A program made the position numbers and the translations under genes. The notes beneath the pieces were generated by a model. The model saw only the letters and a program-made list of their open reading frames with translations, ran no database searches and was not told the origin of the DNA. This document shows, piece after piece, positions 8,214 through 18,317 of a DNA stretch of 64,000 bases (positions are counted from its first letter, which is position 1; each line of letters starts with the position of its first letter). Location: contig JAMLIT010000001.1 in NCBI GenBank assembly GCA_023954035.1, forward strand, positions 1-64,000, read 5' to 3'. The stretch comes from Burkholderiaceae bacterium (GTDB lineage: Bacteria > Pseudomonadota > Gammaproteobacteria > Burkholderiales > Burkholderiaceae_C).

Positions 8214-9401
8214 ATGCTCATTGACTTCTTCTACACGCTGCGCTCCGCCAAGTTGCCGGTCTCGGTCAAGGAATACCTGAGCCTGCTGCAAGCGCTGGAA
8301 GCTGGCGTGGTCGGGCCGAAGTCGGAAGGCGCCTGGAGCCTGGACGACTTCTACTTCCTCTCGCGCCTGGTGCTGGTCAAGGACGAGAAGCACTACGACA
8401 AGTTCGACCGCGCCTTTGCCGCCTACTTCAAGGGCGTGGAAATGGTGGCCGATTTCACCAAGGAAGTGCCCGCCGACTGGCTGCGCAAGATCCTGGAGAA
8501 CGAACTCACGCCCGAGCAAAAAGCCGCCATCGAGAAGATGGGCTGGGACGAGCTCATGGAGACGCTCAAAAAGCGCCTCGAAGAGCAAAAGGAGCGCCAC
8601 GAAGGCGGCAGCAAGTGGATCGGCACAGGCGGCACCAGCCCCTTTGGCCACGGCGGCTACAACCCGCAGGGCATCCGCATTGGCGGCGCGGGCAAGAACA
8701 AGAGCGCGGTGAAAGTGTGGGAGCAGCGCGCCTACCGCGACTACGACGACCAGCAGGAGCTGGGCACGCGCAACATCAAGGTGGCGCTGCGGCGGCTGCG
8801 CAAGTTCGCCCGCGAGGGGCATGAGCTCGAACTCGACCTGCCCGACACCATCCGCAGCACGGCCGCCAACGCCGGGTATCTCGACATCAAAATGGTGCCC
8901 GAGCGGCACAACAACGTGAAGGTGCTGCTGCTCATGGACGTGGGCGGCACCATGGACGAGCACGTGCACCGCGTGGAAGAGCTGTTTTCCGCTGTCAAGA
9001 GCGAGCTCAAGCACCTGGAGTTCTATTACTTCCACAACTGCGTGTACGACTTCATGTGGAAGAACAACCGCCGCCGCTTTGCCGAGAAATTCCCGACCTG
9101 GGACATCATCCGCAAGTACAACAAGGACTACAAACTCATCTTCGTGGGCGACGCCACCATGAGCCCCTACGAAATCCTGCAGCCCGGCGGCAGTGTGGAA
9201 TACAACAACGAGGAAGCGGGCGCCGAGTGGATCCAGCGGCTCACGCACGCCTTCCCCAAGTTTGCCTGGATCAACCCGGAGCCCCAGGGCGTGTGGCAGT
9301 ACCGCCAGAGCATCAGCATCATGCAGCAACTGCTTGGCAATCGCATGTTCCCTTTGTCACTCAAAGGCCTGGAGGAGACCATGCGGCTGCTGTCAAAATA
9401 G
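8214..9401 (+). CDS. CoxE-type VWA-domain protein
   Basis: A 395-residue cytosolic protein. The N-terminal 170 residues are a helical region rich in charged residues; the C-terminal half (about 230-395) is a von Willebrand A fold. The metal site reads DVGGTMD rather than the classical DxSxS, a variant I associate with the CoxE group. With MoxR-type ATPases such proteins form AAA+/VWA chaperone pairs that mature metalloenzymes such as CO dehydrogenase. No client enzyme is visible nearby, so the substrate is unknown. Confidence 0.85.
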   Translation: MLIDFFYTLRSAKLPVSVKEYLSLLQALEAGVVGPKSEGAWSLDDFYFLSRLVLVKDEKHYDKFDRAFAAYFKGVEMVADFTKEVPADWLRKILENELTPEQKAAIEKMGWDELMETLKKRLEEQKERHEGGSKWIGTGGTSPFGHGGYNPQGIRIGGAGKNKSAVKVWEQRAYRDYDDQQELGTRNIKVALRRLRKFAREGHELELDLPDTIRSTAANAGYLDIKMVPERHNNVKVLLLMDVGGTMDEHVHRVEELFSAVKSELKHLEFYYFHNCVYDFMWKNNRRRFAEKFPTWDIIRKYNKDYKLIFVGDATMSPYEILQPGGSVEYNNEEAGAEWIQRLTHAFPKFAWINPEPQGVWQYRQSISIMQQLLGNRMFPLSLKGLEETMRLLSK

Positions 9402-9405
9402 CCGC

Positions 9406-11283
9406 ATGCCCCATTCTTGCGCGGCCAGCGCCAGACGGCTGGTTTGGCCCCTCTTGCTGCTTCTCGCCAGCACGCTCACAGGCTGTGGCCTGCTCTCGCC
9501 CCAGAAGCAAGCGTCCTTACCAGGCGCTGCGCCGAACCCCGGTGCAGCGGCCTTCTCCTTGCAGGTGCGCGCGCCCGACGAAGTGCGCGACTACCTCGTC
9601 AAGCACCTGGAGTTGCAGCGCTTCCGCGCGTTTTCTGATCTGCAGGAGCGCGAACTCTCTCGCCTGCTGGGCGCGGCCGACGCCAACGCCCGCGAACTGC
9701 TTGCCACGCTGGGCTATTTCAGTCCCGACATCCAGATCGACTTGACCGACACGCCCGACGGCGCGGGAGCGCCGCGCGCCGTCGTGGTCACCGTCGACCC
9801 GGGCGAGCGGACCCGGGTCGAAAGCCTGGATTTGCAGTTTCGCGGCGACATCGAGGCAGGCCATGCCGGCCAGACGACCACGCGCCAGGAGGCCCGCGCC
9901 CGCGCCGCGTGGACGCTGTCACCGGGTCAGCCCTTCACCCAAGAAGCCTGGGACGACGCCAAGACCAGCGCCCTGCGTGCGCTGCAACAGCAGCGCTATC
10001 CCACGGCCAGCCTTGCCAACAGCCGCGCGGAGATCGACGCCGACCAGCACCAAGCCGCGCTCTCGGCCACCTTCGACTCCGGCCCGGCCTACCGCTTCGG
10101 CCCGCTGAAGCTGCAAGGCATCACGCGCTACGACGCAGAAGGCATCAAAAACCTTGCACGCCTGCCCATTGGCGCCGAATACGACGAAACCGAACTGCTC
10201 GACGCGCAGCAGCGCCTGGCCAGCAGCGGCTACTTCGACGCCGTCTTCCTCACGCTGGACCCAGACGCCAACAAGCCCGACGCCGCCCCGATCACTGCAC
10301 AAGTGCGCGAGGCTCCGCTGCAAAAGGCGGTGTTCGGCATCGGGGTCTCGACCGACAGCGGCCTGCGTCTGTCGCTGGACCACACCCACAACCGGCTTGC
10401 CTGGCTGGGGTGGCGGGCGCAGTCCAAGCTTTCCCTGGACAACAAGTCCAAACGCCTAGGCACCGAGTGGACGGCGCTGCCGGGCGCCGATGGCTGGCGC
10501 TGGGTGGCCGGGGCGCAACTGCAGCGCGAAACCACAGGCGACTACGAAGTGAACGGCGCACGACTGCGCGCGGGCCGCAGCCAGAGCACCGACCACATCG
10601 ACCGCAACTACGCCCTGCAGTACGACAGCGCGGCCAGCCAGGGAAGCATGGCACCGCCCGACAGCACCGCGATCAGCGTCAACACCGGATGGACGGGGCG
10701 GTATTTTGACAACGCCACGGCGCCGACCAGCGGCTGGGGCATCGCCACCGAACTTGGCCTAGGCACCACGCTGCGGCCCGAGCGCGACCCCTTTGTACGC
10801 GCTCTTGCCCGTTGGCTGTATTTCCGGCCGATGGGCCAAGTCACTGCGCCCGATGGCACCAGCCGACGCGCGCGCGTGGCACTGCGCACCGAAGCCGGCG
10901 CCGTGCTGGCGCGCGCCGGCGCGCAAATTCCCGTGACCCAGCTGTTTCTTACGGGCGGCGACACCACCGTACGCGGTTACGGCTTGCGCTCCATCGGCGC
11001 GCGCACCGAAAGCGGCCGGCTCTATGGCGGGCGCTACCTCGCGGTGGCCAGCGTGGAATGGCAGCGCCCCCTGGTCCTGGGCGGAACGGTAAGCGAGTTT
11101 GAAAGCGCTATGTTCGTGGACGTGGGCGCCGTCGCCGACCGCGTGTCCGACCTGCACGCCCGCGTGGGCGTGGGCGCAGGCGTGCGCTGGCGCAGCCCAG
11201 TCGGACCGTTGCAAGCGGATTTGGCCTACGGCGTGCAGGCCAAACAACTGCGCCTGCATCTGCGTCTGGGCTTTACCTTCTGA
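9406..11283 (+). CDS. tamA: TamA-like outer-membrane assembly protein (BamA superfamily)
   Basis: A 625-residue protein with POTRA-like repeats (about 60-320) followed by a 16-strand Omp85 beta-barrel ending in the aromatic LRLHLRLGFTF. It forms the outer-membrane half of the TAM complex that assembles autotransporters and moves lipids. The start ATG at 9406 lies 5 bases after the VWA stop; upstream in-frame codons overlap that gene. The N terminus has an apparent lipobox LTGC with Cys27, unusual for a barrel protein. The tamB gene follows after 2 bases, supporting the assignment. Confidence 0.9.
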   Translation: MPHSCAASARRLVWPLLLLLASTLTGCGLLSPQKQASLPGAAPNPGAAAFSLQVRAPDEVRDYLVKHLELQRFRAFSDLQERELSRLLGAADANARELLATLGYFSPDIQIDLTDTPDGAGAPRAVVVTVDPGERTRVESLDLQFRGDIEAGHAGQTTTRQEARARAAWTLSPGQPFTQEAWDDAKTSALRALQQQRYPTASLANSRAEIDADQHQAALSATFDSGPAYRFGPLKLQGITRYDAEGIKNLARLPIGAEYDETELLDAQQRLASSGYFDAVFLTLDPDANKPDAAPITAQVREAPLQKAVFGIGVSTDSGLRLSLDHTHNRLAWLGWRAQSKLSLDNKSKRLGTEWTALPGADGWRWVAGAQLQRETTGDYEVNGARLRAGRSQSTDHIDRNYALQYDSAASQGSMAPPDSTAISVNTGWTGRYFDNATAPTSGWGIATELGLGTTLRPERDPFVRALARWLYFRPMGQVTAPDGTSRRARVALRTEAGAVLARAGAQIPVTQLFLTGGDTTVRGYGLRSIGARTESGRLYGGRYLAVASVEWQRPLVLGGTVSEFESAMFVDVGAVADRVSDLHARVGVGAGVRWRSPVGPLQADLAYGVQAKQLRLHLRLGFTF

Positions 11284-11285
11284 CG

Positions 11286-14200
11286 ATGGCCACCCGCCCC
11301 CAGACGCCGCCCGACGCCGGCCCCCAGATCTTCGCCGCCGGTGCCACGCGGCCGGCCGGGCCGGACGCGTTTGCGGCCGGCTCGGCGCGCCAGCCCGATC
11401 GACCTGCGCGGCGCAGGCGCTGGCCGCGCCGCTTGGCGCTGGCACTGACGGTGGTGCTGGCGCTGCTGGTGGCTGCCGCGCTCGTAGCCTGGCAATGGCT
11501 GGGCCGGGACGATTCCCTGGCCTATGCGTTGCAGCGCGCCGCGCAGAGCCTGCCGGCTGGCCAGCAGCTGCAAACCGAGGGCGTGCGCGGCTCGCTGCGC
11601 CGCGGCGGGCATATCAAGCGCCTGAAGTGGCAAAGCGACACGCTCAGCGTGGAGGCGCAGGATATCGACATTGGCTGGAGCCTCTCGCCGCTGCTGCGCA
11701 AGACGCTGCATCTTGGCAAGCTGGAAGCGGCCCGGGTGGTGGTCACGCCGCTGGCGCGGCCGCAGGCCGATCCGCCGCCACCCACCCCGCCGCTACAGCA
11801 ACTGCACCTGCCACTGCAGGTAAATATCCCCTTTGCGGTGCACGAGTTGGTTTGGTCGGCACAAAACCCCTTTGTGGCCAGCGCGCTCTCGGGTCGCTAC
11901 CGCTACGACGGCCAGTCGCACCGCCTGGAGGTCGCCGGCGTCGATCTTCCGCAGGGACACGTGAGCGCCGAATTCACCTTGGATGGCGATGCCCCCATGG
12001 CAGTCGAAGCGCAGCTTCAGGCCCAGCTTCAGGCGGCACTTCCCTTCAGTGAAGGGCAGGCCGAGCGCTCGCTCGGGGCCCAGGTACAGGCCCAGGCCCA
12101 AGGCACGCTCGCCGGGTCGGAGGCACGCGTGGAACTGACGGCCCTGCTGCGCGCGGCGCCGCAGCCACCGTCCGATGGCGGGGAGGCGGCCCCCATGCAG
12201 GCCCAGGCGAGTGCCCGCATCGCTCCCTGGGCGCCTCAGCCCCTGCTCAGCGCAGAGGCCCAGCTACAGAACGTGGACCTGGCTGCGCTGTCGCCGCAGG
12301 CGCCTGCCACCGGGCTCAGTGGCCGCCTCGCCGCCGGGCCGACGCCAGACGGCTGGGCAGTGCAGCTAGCGCTTCGCAACGCCCGTGCCGCCCCTTGGAA
12401 CAAGAACGGATTGCCGGTGGACGCCGTAATGGCCCAGGCACGTTTCGATGGAAGCCAGTGGAGCACCGAGGACACGCACCTGGAGATCGGCCAGGGGAGC
12501 CTCGCCGTGAAAGGCAGTTTCATGCCCGAGTCCCAGGCCTTTGACATCGACGCCCGGGTGGACCAGTTGGACCCGGCGCGACTGCACTCCGCATTGGACA
12601 CCGCTGCACTCAGCGGCCATGCGCGCGCCGAAGGACGGGCGCAGGACGTGCAGTTCGATCTGCAATTGGCCGCCAGCGGCCAGCCCCGTGGAGTAAAAAA
12701 CGCCAGCGCCCGTCTGCGCATTGACCGCGTAGCGGCGCGCGGCGCCTGGAAAGACGGGGTGCTGGCTGTGCCGCAAGCGAGCATCGAGGCGCTGCAGGCA
12801 CAGATCAAGGCAAGCGACCTGCAGATCGCTACCCGGCCCGCGCTGACTTTCAGCGGCAAAGTGCAAGCCCGGCTGCCGGGCACCAGCGCGCGTGCCGACG
12901 GAAAGCTGGCGGCCCGGCGGGGTGCCGGCTCACTTCAGGTGCAAACCGCTTCCGCGCAGAAAACGCTGGACTGGCTGCGCGCCCTGCCCGGCCTGGGCGA
13001 ACTTGCCCCCGGATTGGCCGCCCGCGGCAGCGCGTCGCTGGCGGTGGAATGGCAAGGGGGCTGGCAGAGCTTTTCCGCCTTGCCCAAGGTGCAGCCGGGG
13101 TCGGGAAGCCAAAACAACGCCGCTACCCCGCAGCTACGGGCCACACTCAGCGCGCCCCAATTGCAGATCGACCTGCCCACCGAGGGGGCCGGAGCGCGGC
13201 CGCTTGAGCTGCGTGGCCTGCGTCTTCACGTCGCCGGCAGCGCGGTGCGCGCCGATATCTCGGTACAGGGCGAGTTGCGCCGCGGCAAGCAGAGAGCCGC
13301 ACTGCAAAGCGCGCTGGTGGGCCGCCTGCTGCCAGCCGGTGCCAGCGCAGCGCTTGCTGTCAACGCGCAGGTGCAGAGCCTGAATTTGACGCTGGCGGAC
13401 GGGGTCCACCCAGACCGCTGGGTCTTGAAGACCGGGGCACCGTTTTCCATCGAAGCACGTCGGGGCGTCGAGGGCGCACTGGCAGCGCAGCTCGGCGCCG
13501 GCACGGCAGCGCTCAGTGCGCCGCGGCCGGGCCAGGTGGCATTGCGCTGGGAGCCGCTCGTGTTCACACGTTCGGCACAGGGCGCGGTGGGCCTTCAAAG
13601 CCGCGGCGCGATTGACGGCATCCCGCTTGCCTGGGCCGATCTGCTCGGCACCCAGGAGCCGCCACTTCTACAGCAGTTCGGCCTCGGCACCGATCTGGTC
13701 TTTGGCGGAATGTGGGCGATCGAGATGGGCGAGGATCTCAACGCTCAGCTGCGACTGCAGCGCAGCAGCGGGGACTTGCGCATTGCCATGGAAAACGCCC
13801 CCACGCCAACCAGCGTGCAGAGCAAGGGCGACGGCGCCAAGGTCGCTGCGGCGCTGCGCGCGCGCACCGACACCCTTGCCGCCGGGCTGCGCAGCGTCGC
13901 GCTCACTGTGCAGGCCCGAGGCGAAGCCCTTCGCGCCGACTTCGTCTGGGACAGCGCCCAAGCAGGCGATGTGCGCGCGCAGGCGTCCACGCGCTTGCAG
14001 CGCCAGGGCGGCGGCTGGATCTGGCCGGAAGACGCAGGCGTCACCGGATCTGTGCGCGCCAGGCTGCCGCAAGTGGGCGTATGGTCGGTCTTGGCGCCCC
14101 CCGGTTGGCGAGTAAGCGGCACCTTGGAGGCGGACGCGGCGCTCTCCGGCACCCGCAGCAATCCCCAATGGAGCGGACAAGTCAGCGCCGACCAGCTCAC

Positions 14201-15428
14201 CGTGCGCTCCCTGCTCGACGGCGTCGACCTGCACGACGGTCAACTGCGCGCCACGCTGGCCGGCGACCGTATCGACGTTACCGAACTGCGCTTGAAAGGA
14301 GGGCGCGCCAGCGGCGCGCGCATCGCCGGCTTCAGCGGCAACCGGACGCCGCCGCCCGTGGACGGCGGCAGCCTGCAAGGCAGCGGCAGCGTGCGGTGGG
14401 GGCCAGGCAGCGGCAGTGGGGGCGTGCCCGACCTGCGCATGGACTTCAAGGCACGCGCCGACCATCTGCAGGTGCTGGTGCGGGCCGACCGCCAGGCGAG
14501 TGTCTCAGGGACGCTGGAGGCCACACTGCGCGAGCGCCAGTTCAAGCTGCGCGCTGATCTGCGCATCGACCGCGCCAGCATCTTGCTGCCCGATGCCAGC
14601 GCGCCCAGTCTGGGCTCCGACGTGGTGGTGCGCTCCAGGGCGCGCGACGAGGCCGCCCAGAAAAACGCCCAACAGGCCGCTAGCGCTGCGCAGCGCGCAG
14701 AAACCGTGCTGCCGCCAGAAGTGGCGATCACACTCGACCTGGGCAATGACTTTGCCTTCCAAGGCCAAGGCATTGCCACGCGCCTGGAGGGCCAGCTCGA
14801 GATCCGCAGCACCGGCGTTCCCAACGCGCCACCGCGCATCTTCGGCGAAGTGCGCACCGTCGCCGGCCGCTACCGTGCCTGGGGCCAAATGCTGGACGTC
14901 GAAACTGGCCTGGCACGGTTCAACGGCCCCTACAACAACCCTTCGCTTGACGTCCTTGCGCTGCGTCCCAACATTGAGGTGCGCGCGGGCGTGCAAGTGA
15001 CCGGGACCGCGCTCAGCCCCCGAGTGCGCCTGTACTCCGAGCCCGACCTGCCTGACGCCGAAAAGCTCTCGTGGGTCGTGCTCGGGCGCAGCGCGGCATC
15101 CGGCGGCGCAGAAGCGGCCGTACTGCAGCAGGCAGCGCTGGCGCTGTTGGGCGGAAAGGGCGGCAGCGGCAGTTCCAAGGTCGCCAGCCGCCTTGGCCTG
15201 GACGAAATCGGCTTCAAAGGTCCGGGCTCAGGCGAAGATGCGACGGGCGCCGCCTTGACCTTTGGCAAGCGCGTATCGAAAAACCTGTATCTGACCTATG
15301 AGCGCAGCCTCTCCGGAACGCTGGGCACGCTGTACATCTTCTACGACCTGTCCCAGCGCCTGCGGCTGCGCGCGCAAACCGGTGCCAGCACGGGGCTGGA
15401 CCTCATCTACACGCTGCGCTACGAGTGA
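11286..15428 (+). CDS. tamB: TamB-like translocation/assembly module, inner-membrane anchored
   Basis: A 1,380-residue protein with one signal-anchor helix at about 50-71 after a basic, Pro/Arg-rich cytosolic leader. A very long periplasmic stretch of beta-rich repeats follows, then the C-terminal DUF490 domain (about 1,050-1,380) that ends in the family's YDLSQRLRLRAQTG and LIYTLRYE. TamB spans the periplasm as a lipid-conducting groove and partners TamA, encoded 2 bases upstream. Length is in the normal 1,200-1,400 range. Confidence 0.92.
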   Translation: MATRPQTPPDAGPQIFAAGATRPAGPDAFAAGSARQPDRPARRRRWPRRLALALTVVLALLVAAALVAWQWLGRDDSLAYALQRAAQSLPAGQQLQTEGVRGSLRRGGHIKRLKWQSDTLSVEAQDIDIGWSLSPLLRKTLHLGKLEAARVVVTPLARPQADPPPPTPPLQQLHLPLQVNIPFAVHELVWSAQNPFVASALSGRYRYDGQSHRLEVAGVDLPQGHVSAEFTLDGDAPMAVEAQLQAQLQAALPFSEGQAERSLGAQVQAQAQGTLAGSEARVELTALLRAAPQPPSDGGEAAPMQAQASARIAPWAPQPLLSAEAQLQNVDLAALSPQAPATGLSGRLAAGPTPDGWAVQLALRNARAAPWNKNGLPVDAVMAQARFDGSQWSTEDTHLEIGQGSLAVKGSFMPESQAFDIDARVDQLDPARLHSALDTAALSGHARAEGRAQDVQFDLQLAASGQPRGVKNASARLRIDRVAARGAWKDGVLAVPQASIEALQAQIKASDLQIATRPALTFSGKVQARLPGTSARADGKLAARRGAGSLQVQTASAQKTLDWLRALPGLGELAPGLAARGSASLAVEWQGGWQSFSALPKVQPGSGSQNNAATPQLRATLSAPQLQIDLPTEGAGARPLELRGLRLHVAGSAVRADISVQGELRRGKQRAALQSALVGRLLPAGASAALAVNAQVQSLNLTLADGVHPDRWVLKTGAPFSIEARRGVEGALAAQLGAGTAALSAPRPGQVALRWEPLVFTRSAQGAVGLQSRGAIDGIPLAWADLLGTQEPPLLQQFGLGTDLVFGGMWAIEMGEDLNAQLRLQRSSGDLRIAMENAPTPTSVQSKGDGAKVAAALRARTDTLAAGLRSVALTVQARGEALRADFVWDSAQAGDVRAQASTRLQRQGGGWIWPEDAGVTGSVRARLPQVGVWSVLAPPGWRVSGTLEADAALSGTRSNPQWSGQVSADQLTVRSLLDGVDLHDGQLRATLAGDRIDVTELRLKGGRASGARIAGFSGNRTPPPVDGGSLQGSGSVRWGPGSGSGGVPDLRMDFKARADHLQVLVRADRQASVSGTLEATLRERQFKLRADLRIDRASILLPDASAPSLGSDVVVRSRARDEAAQKNAQQAASAAQRAETVLPPEVAITLDLGNDFAFQGQGIATRLEGQLEIRSTGVPNAPPRIFGEVRTVAGRYRAWGQMLDVETGLARFNGPYNNPSLDVLALRPNIEVRAGVQVTGTALSPRVRLYSEPDLPDAEKLSWVVLGRSAASGGAEAAVLQQAALALLGGKGGSGSSKVASRLGLDEIGFKGPGSGEDATGAALTFGKRVSKNLYLTYERSLSGTLGTLYIFYDLSQRLRLRAQTGASTGLDLIYTLRYE

Positions 15429-15440
15429 AAATGCGAGCGA

Positions 15441-15728
15441 TCAAATCGCATAGGAAATGAGCTGCACGTCTGCGGCCTGGGCTCGGATCGGAATCAAGGC
15501 CTGATACGCTGGCGACGCAAACCATCCCTGGGCCGCCTCGCCACTGGGAAAGCGAAGCACAACGATCTCGGAATACGGGCACTCGCCGGCGAACGCTGCG
15601 AGCTGCGAACCGCGAAAAACCAATTGCCCTCCCCAAGGCTCCAGGGTGGCTGGCACCTGGCTGCGATACTGATCCCACAAAGACGCATTCTTCACGCGGA
15701 TGTGGCCCACCACAGAGGCCTCGGGCAT
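15441..15728 (-). CDS. DUF1330-family protein
   Basis: A 95-residue single ferredoxin-like (dimeric alpha/beta barrel) domain. The WDQYRSQVPATLEPWGG segment and the later IVVLRFPSGEAAQGWFASPAYQ segment are the usual DUF1330 landmarks. Function is unknown; relatives are cytosolic dimers. It converges on tamB with a 12-base gap and is followed upstream by the ABC transporter genes on the same strand, but a 49-base gap without overlap gives no strong operon signal. Confidence 0.85.
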   Translation of the reverse strand: MPEASVVGHIRVKNASLWDQYRSQVPATLEPWGGQLVFRGSQLAAFAGECPYSEIVVLRFPSGEAAQGWFASPAYQALIPIRAQAADVQLISYAI

Positions 15729-15777
15729 AGCGACTCCTCAAAACAAGAAAGGCACCCGGCGCAGAGGCCGGCCTGCA

Positions 15778-16476
15778 CTAGACGCCCAGATAGCGCTGGA
15801 CGAGTTCCGGCTGGGCCTTGAGTTCCTTGGCCGTGCTCTCATGGGCGATGTGCCCGTTGCTCAAAATGTAGACGCGGTGGGCCAGGGCCAGCGTGGCCGC
15901 GAGGTTTTGCTCGATCAGGAAAATGGTCTGGCCCGCCTGGGCCAGTTCCCGGCAAATGCGCATCAGGTCTTGGACGATGACGGGCGCAAGCCCCTCAAAC
16001 GGCTCGTCCAACAGGATGATTTTCGGGTCGCGCACGAGGGCACGGGCAATCGCCAGCATTTGCTGTTCGCCGCCGGAGAGGTCCGTTCCGCGGCTGAGGC
16101 ACCGTTCCTTGAGCCGTGGGAACATTTCGTAAATACGATCCAACGGCCACTTGTTCTGCGCCGTCAGGCCGGCGAGAACGATGTTCTCCTCCACCGTCAG
16201 GCTGCCAAAAATCCGCCGCTCCTCGTGCACAAGCTGCATCCCCAACTGGGCAATCGAGTGTGCCTTCTTCCCTGCCAGTTCGATGCCGTCCATCTTCACG
16301 CTGCCGGTGCGAGGCTTGACCACGCCCATCAGGCTTTTGAAAGTGGTGGACTTGCCTGCGCCATTGCGCCCAAGCAGCGCCACCACCTCGTTCTTTTCCA
16401 CATGCAGCGAAACGTCGAACAGGATATGGCTGTCACCGTAATAGCTGTTGAGGCCATTGACTTCCAGCAGACTCAT
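15778..16476 (-). CDS. livF: Branched-chain amino-acid-type ABC transporter ATPase
   Basis: A 232-residue ABC ATPase with Walker A GRNGAGKS at 36-43, signature LSGGEQQ near 135, Walker B IILLDEP and the LivF-type N terminus. It is the second ATPase of a HAAT-family importer and overlaps the upstream livM-livG fusion by 4 bases (ATGA at 16473-16476), so the two are translationally coupled. Which solute is imported (branched-chain amino acid, amide, urea or aromatic acid) cannot be read from it. Confidence 0.92.
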   Translation of the reverse strand: MSLLEVNGLNSYYGDSHILFDVSLHVEKNEVVALLGRNGAGKSTTFKSLMGVVKPRTGSVKMDGIELAGKKAHSIAQLGMQLVHEERRIFGSLTVEENIVLAGLTAQNKWPLDRIYEMFPRLKERCLSRGTDLSGGEQQMLAIARALVRDPKIILLDEPFEGLAPVIVQDLMRICRELAQAGQTIFLIEQNLAATLALAHRVYILSNGHIAHESTAKELKAQPELVQRYLGV

Positions 16477-18302
16477 ACCACCTCCTCGTGGACACCGCCC
16501 AGATAGGCTTCCTGCACCAGGGGGTTGTTCTTGATTTCCTCGGGTGTGCCTTCCACCAGCACCCGGCCTTCCTGCAAAACGGTGACCTTGCCAGCCAGCT
16601 CAAATAACGAGTCCATGTCGTGGTCAATGACGATCAGCGTGCGGCCTTCGGCGATCGCCTTGAGGAGGGCCACCGTTTCAATGCGTTCCTGCGTGCTCAT
16701 GCCGGCCAGGGGCTCGTCGAGCAGCAGCAGACTGGGGGAGGTCGCAAGCGCCAGGCCAATTTCCAGCCGTCTTTTCTCACCATACGCAAGCTCGGAGACC
16801 GGGGCGTCCAGGCGCTCGGTGAGATGGACCAGTTCCGCCGTGCCTTCAACCTGGCTGTCGAGTCGGCGCACCTTGTGCAGCGGTTTGAACATGTCGAGCT
16901 TGAACTTGCCGCGCACCACGCCCAGCACGGCGATCTCCAGGTTCTGGCGCACCGTGAGCTTTTCAAACAATTGGTTGATCTGATAGCTCTTGGTCAAACC
17001 CATCTGGCAGGCGTCGATCACGCCCAGCTTGGTGATGTCGCGACCATCGAAAATGATGGTGCCGGCCGTCGGCTCCACTTCGCAGGTGAGCATTTTGAAA
17101 AACGTGCTCTTTCCGGCACCGTTGGGGCCAATGATGCCGCGAATTTCTCCATGCGCGACCGTGAAATCGATATCGCTGTTGGCAGCCAGACCACCATAGT
17201 GCTTGGTCAGGCCGGTGGCCGACAGGAGCACGCCTTCCTTGCCCTTGGTGGCCTTGTGGCCCATCTTGGTTGCCTGTGGCTTGCGCGCGCCGGCGCCGAC
17301 CGTGGCCGGCGGCCGCGGCGCGGGCTGCGCACTGCGACGCAGCAGGCTCCAGCCATCGGAAATCGCGCCCGCCAGCCCGTGGCGCAAGAAGACCACCAGC
17401 AGCACGAACACGATGCCAAGAATCAACCGCCAGGTAGCGCCCAGGTTGAGCACCGTCTGAAAAAAGTCGCTCAGGTAAAGCCATACCGCAGCGCCCAGCA
17501 GAGGGCCAAACAAGGTTCCAGCGCCACCTATGGCCGTCTGCATCACAATCTCGCCCGAAGTGGCAAACATGAAAGCATCGGGTGGCATGAACCCTTGCAT
17601 TACACCCAACAACCCGCCGGCGAAACCTGCGTACATCGCAGCCACCACGAAAATTGCAAGCTTGTAGCGCTGGATGTTGTGGCCCAGGGCCTGGGCACGC
17701 AAGGGGTTTTCACGAATTGCACGCAAGACCAGACCAAACGGCGAGCGCACGAGACGAAGCGCAATCACCAAGCCCACGAAATACCAGAACGCGAGAAATG
17801 CGTACATCGACAGGTTGTCGCTGAATTCGAGCACCGTAAAACCGAGGTTCAAAATGGGCGTGGGCACCCCAGGCAAACCATTCTCACCGCCAGTAAATTC
17901 CGACAGCGGATTGAATTCGACGAAAAAGAAGACCTCTGCGATCGCCACCGTGATCATGGCGAAATAGATTCCGGTGCGCCGCAGCGCGATGAGGCCAATG
18001 AAAAATCCGATGACACCGGCCGCAACGGTGCCGATGAACAGCGCTCCTATCGTGCTTTGCATTGGGGTTTGCGTCAGCAGATAGGCGACGAACATGCCGC
18101 CGCTGCCAAAGAAGGCCGACTGGCCAAACGACAGCAGTCCGGTGTAGCCGAAAAGAAGGTCAAAGCCTATACCCACCAATCCCCACACCAAGATTCGGTT
18201 GATGGTGGCCGGTGAAAAACCAAGGTGCGGAAGCACAAAAGGCGCTGCAAGGAGGCCGAGTATGGTCAGTGCCTCGACCAGAAAAGGAATTTTTCTACGC
18301 AT
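16473..18302 (-). CDS. Fused permease-ATPase of the same ABC transporter (LivM-LivG)
   Basis: A 609-residue fusion. Residues 1-320 are a LivM-type permease with about nine membrane segments; a basic, Ala/Pro-rich linker (about 320-350) leads into a LivG-type ATPase with Walker A GPNGAGKST, signature-equivalent ELAYGEKRRLEIG and Walker B LLLLDEPLAGM. In most bacteria these are two proteins; fusion fixes their stoichiometry. It lies between livH (15 bases upstream) and livF (4-base overlap). Confidence 0.93.
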   Translation of the reverse strand: MRRKIPFLVEALTILGLLAAPFVLPHLGFSPATINRILVWGLVGIGFDLLFGYTGLLSFGQSAFFGSGGMFVAYLLTQTPMQSTIGALFIGTVAAGVIGFFIGLIALRRTGIYFAMITVAIAEVFFFVEFNPLSEFTGGENGLPGVPTPILNLGFTVLEFSDNLSMYAFLAFWYFVGLVIALRLVRSPFGLVLRAIRENPLRAQALGHNIQRYKLAIFVVAAMYAGFAGGLLGVMQGFMPPDAFMFATSGEIVMQTAIGGAGTLFGPLLGAAVWLYLSDFFQTVLNLGATWRLILGIVFVLLVVFLRHGLAGAISDGWSLLRRSAQPAPRPPATVGAGARKPQATKMGHKATKGKEGVLLSATGLTKHYGGLAANSDIDFTVAHGEIRGIIGPNGAGKSTFFKMLTCEVEPTAGTIIFDGRDITKLGVIDACQMGLTKSYQINQLFEKLTVRQNLEIAVLGVVRGKFKLDMFKPLHKVRRLDSQVEGTAELVHLTERLDAPVSELAYGEKRRLEIGLALATSPSLLLLDEPLAGMSTQERIETVALLKAIAEGRTLIVIDHDMDSLFELAGKVTVLQEGRVLVEGTPEEIKNNPLVQEAYLGGVHEEVV

Positions 18303-18317
18303 TTCCGGGGGTCCTGT

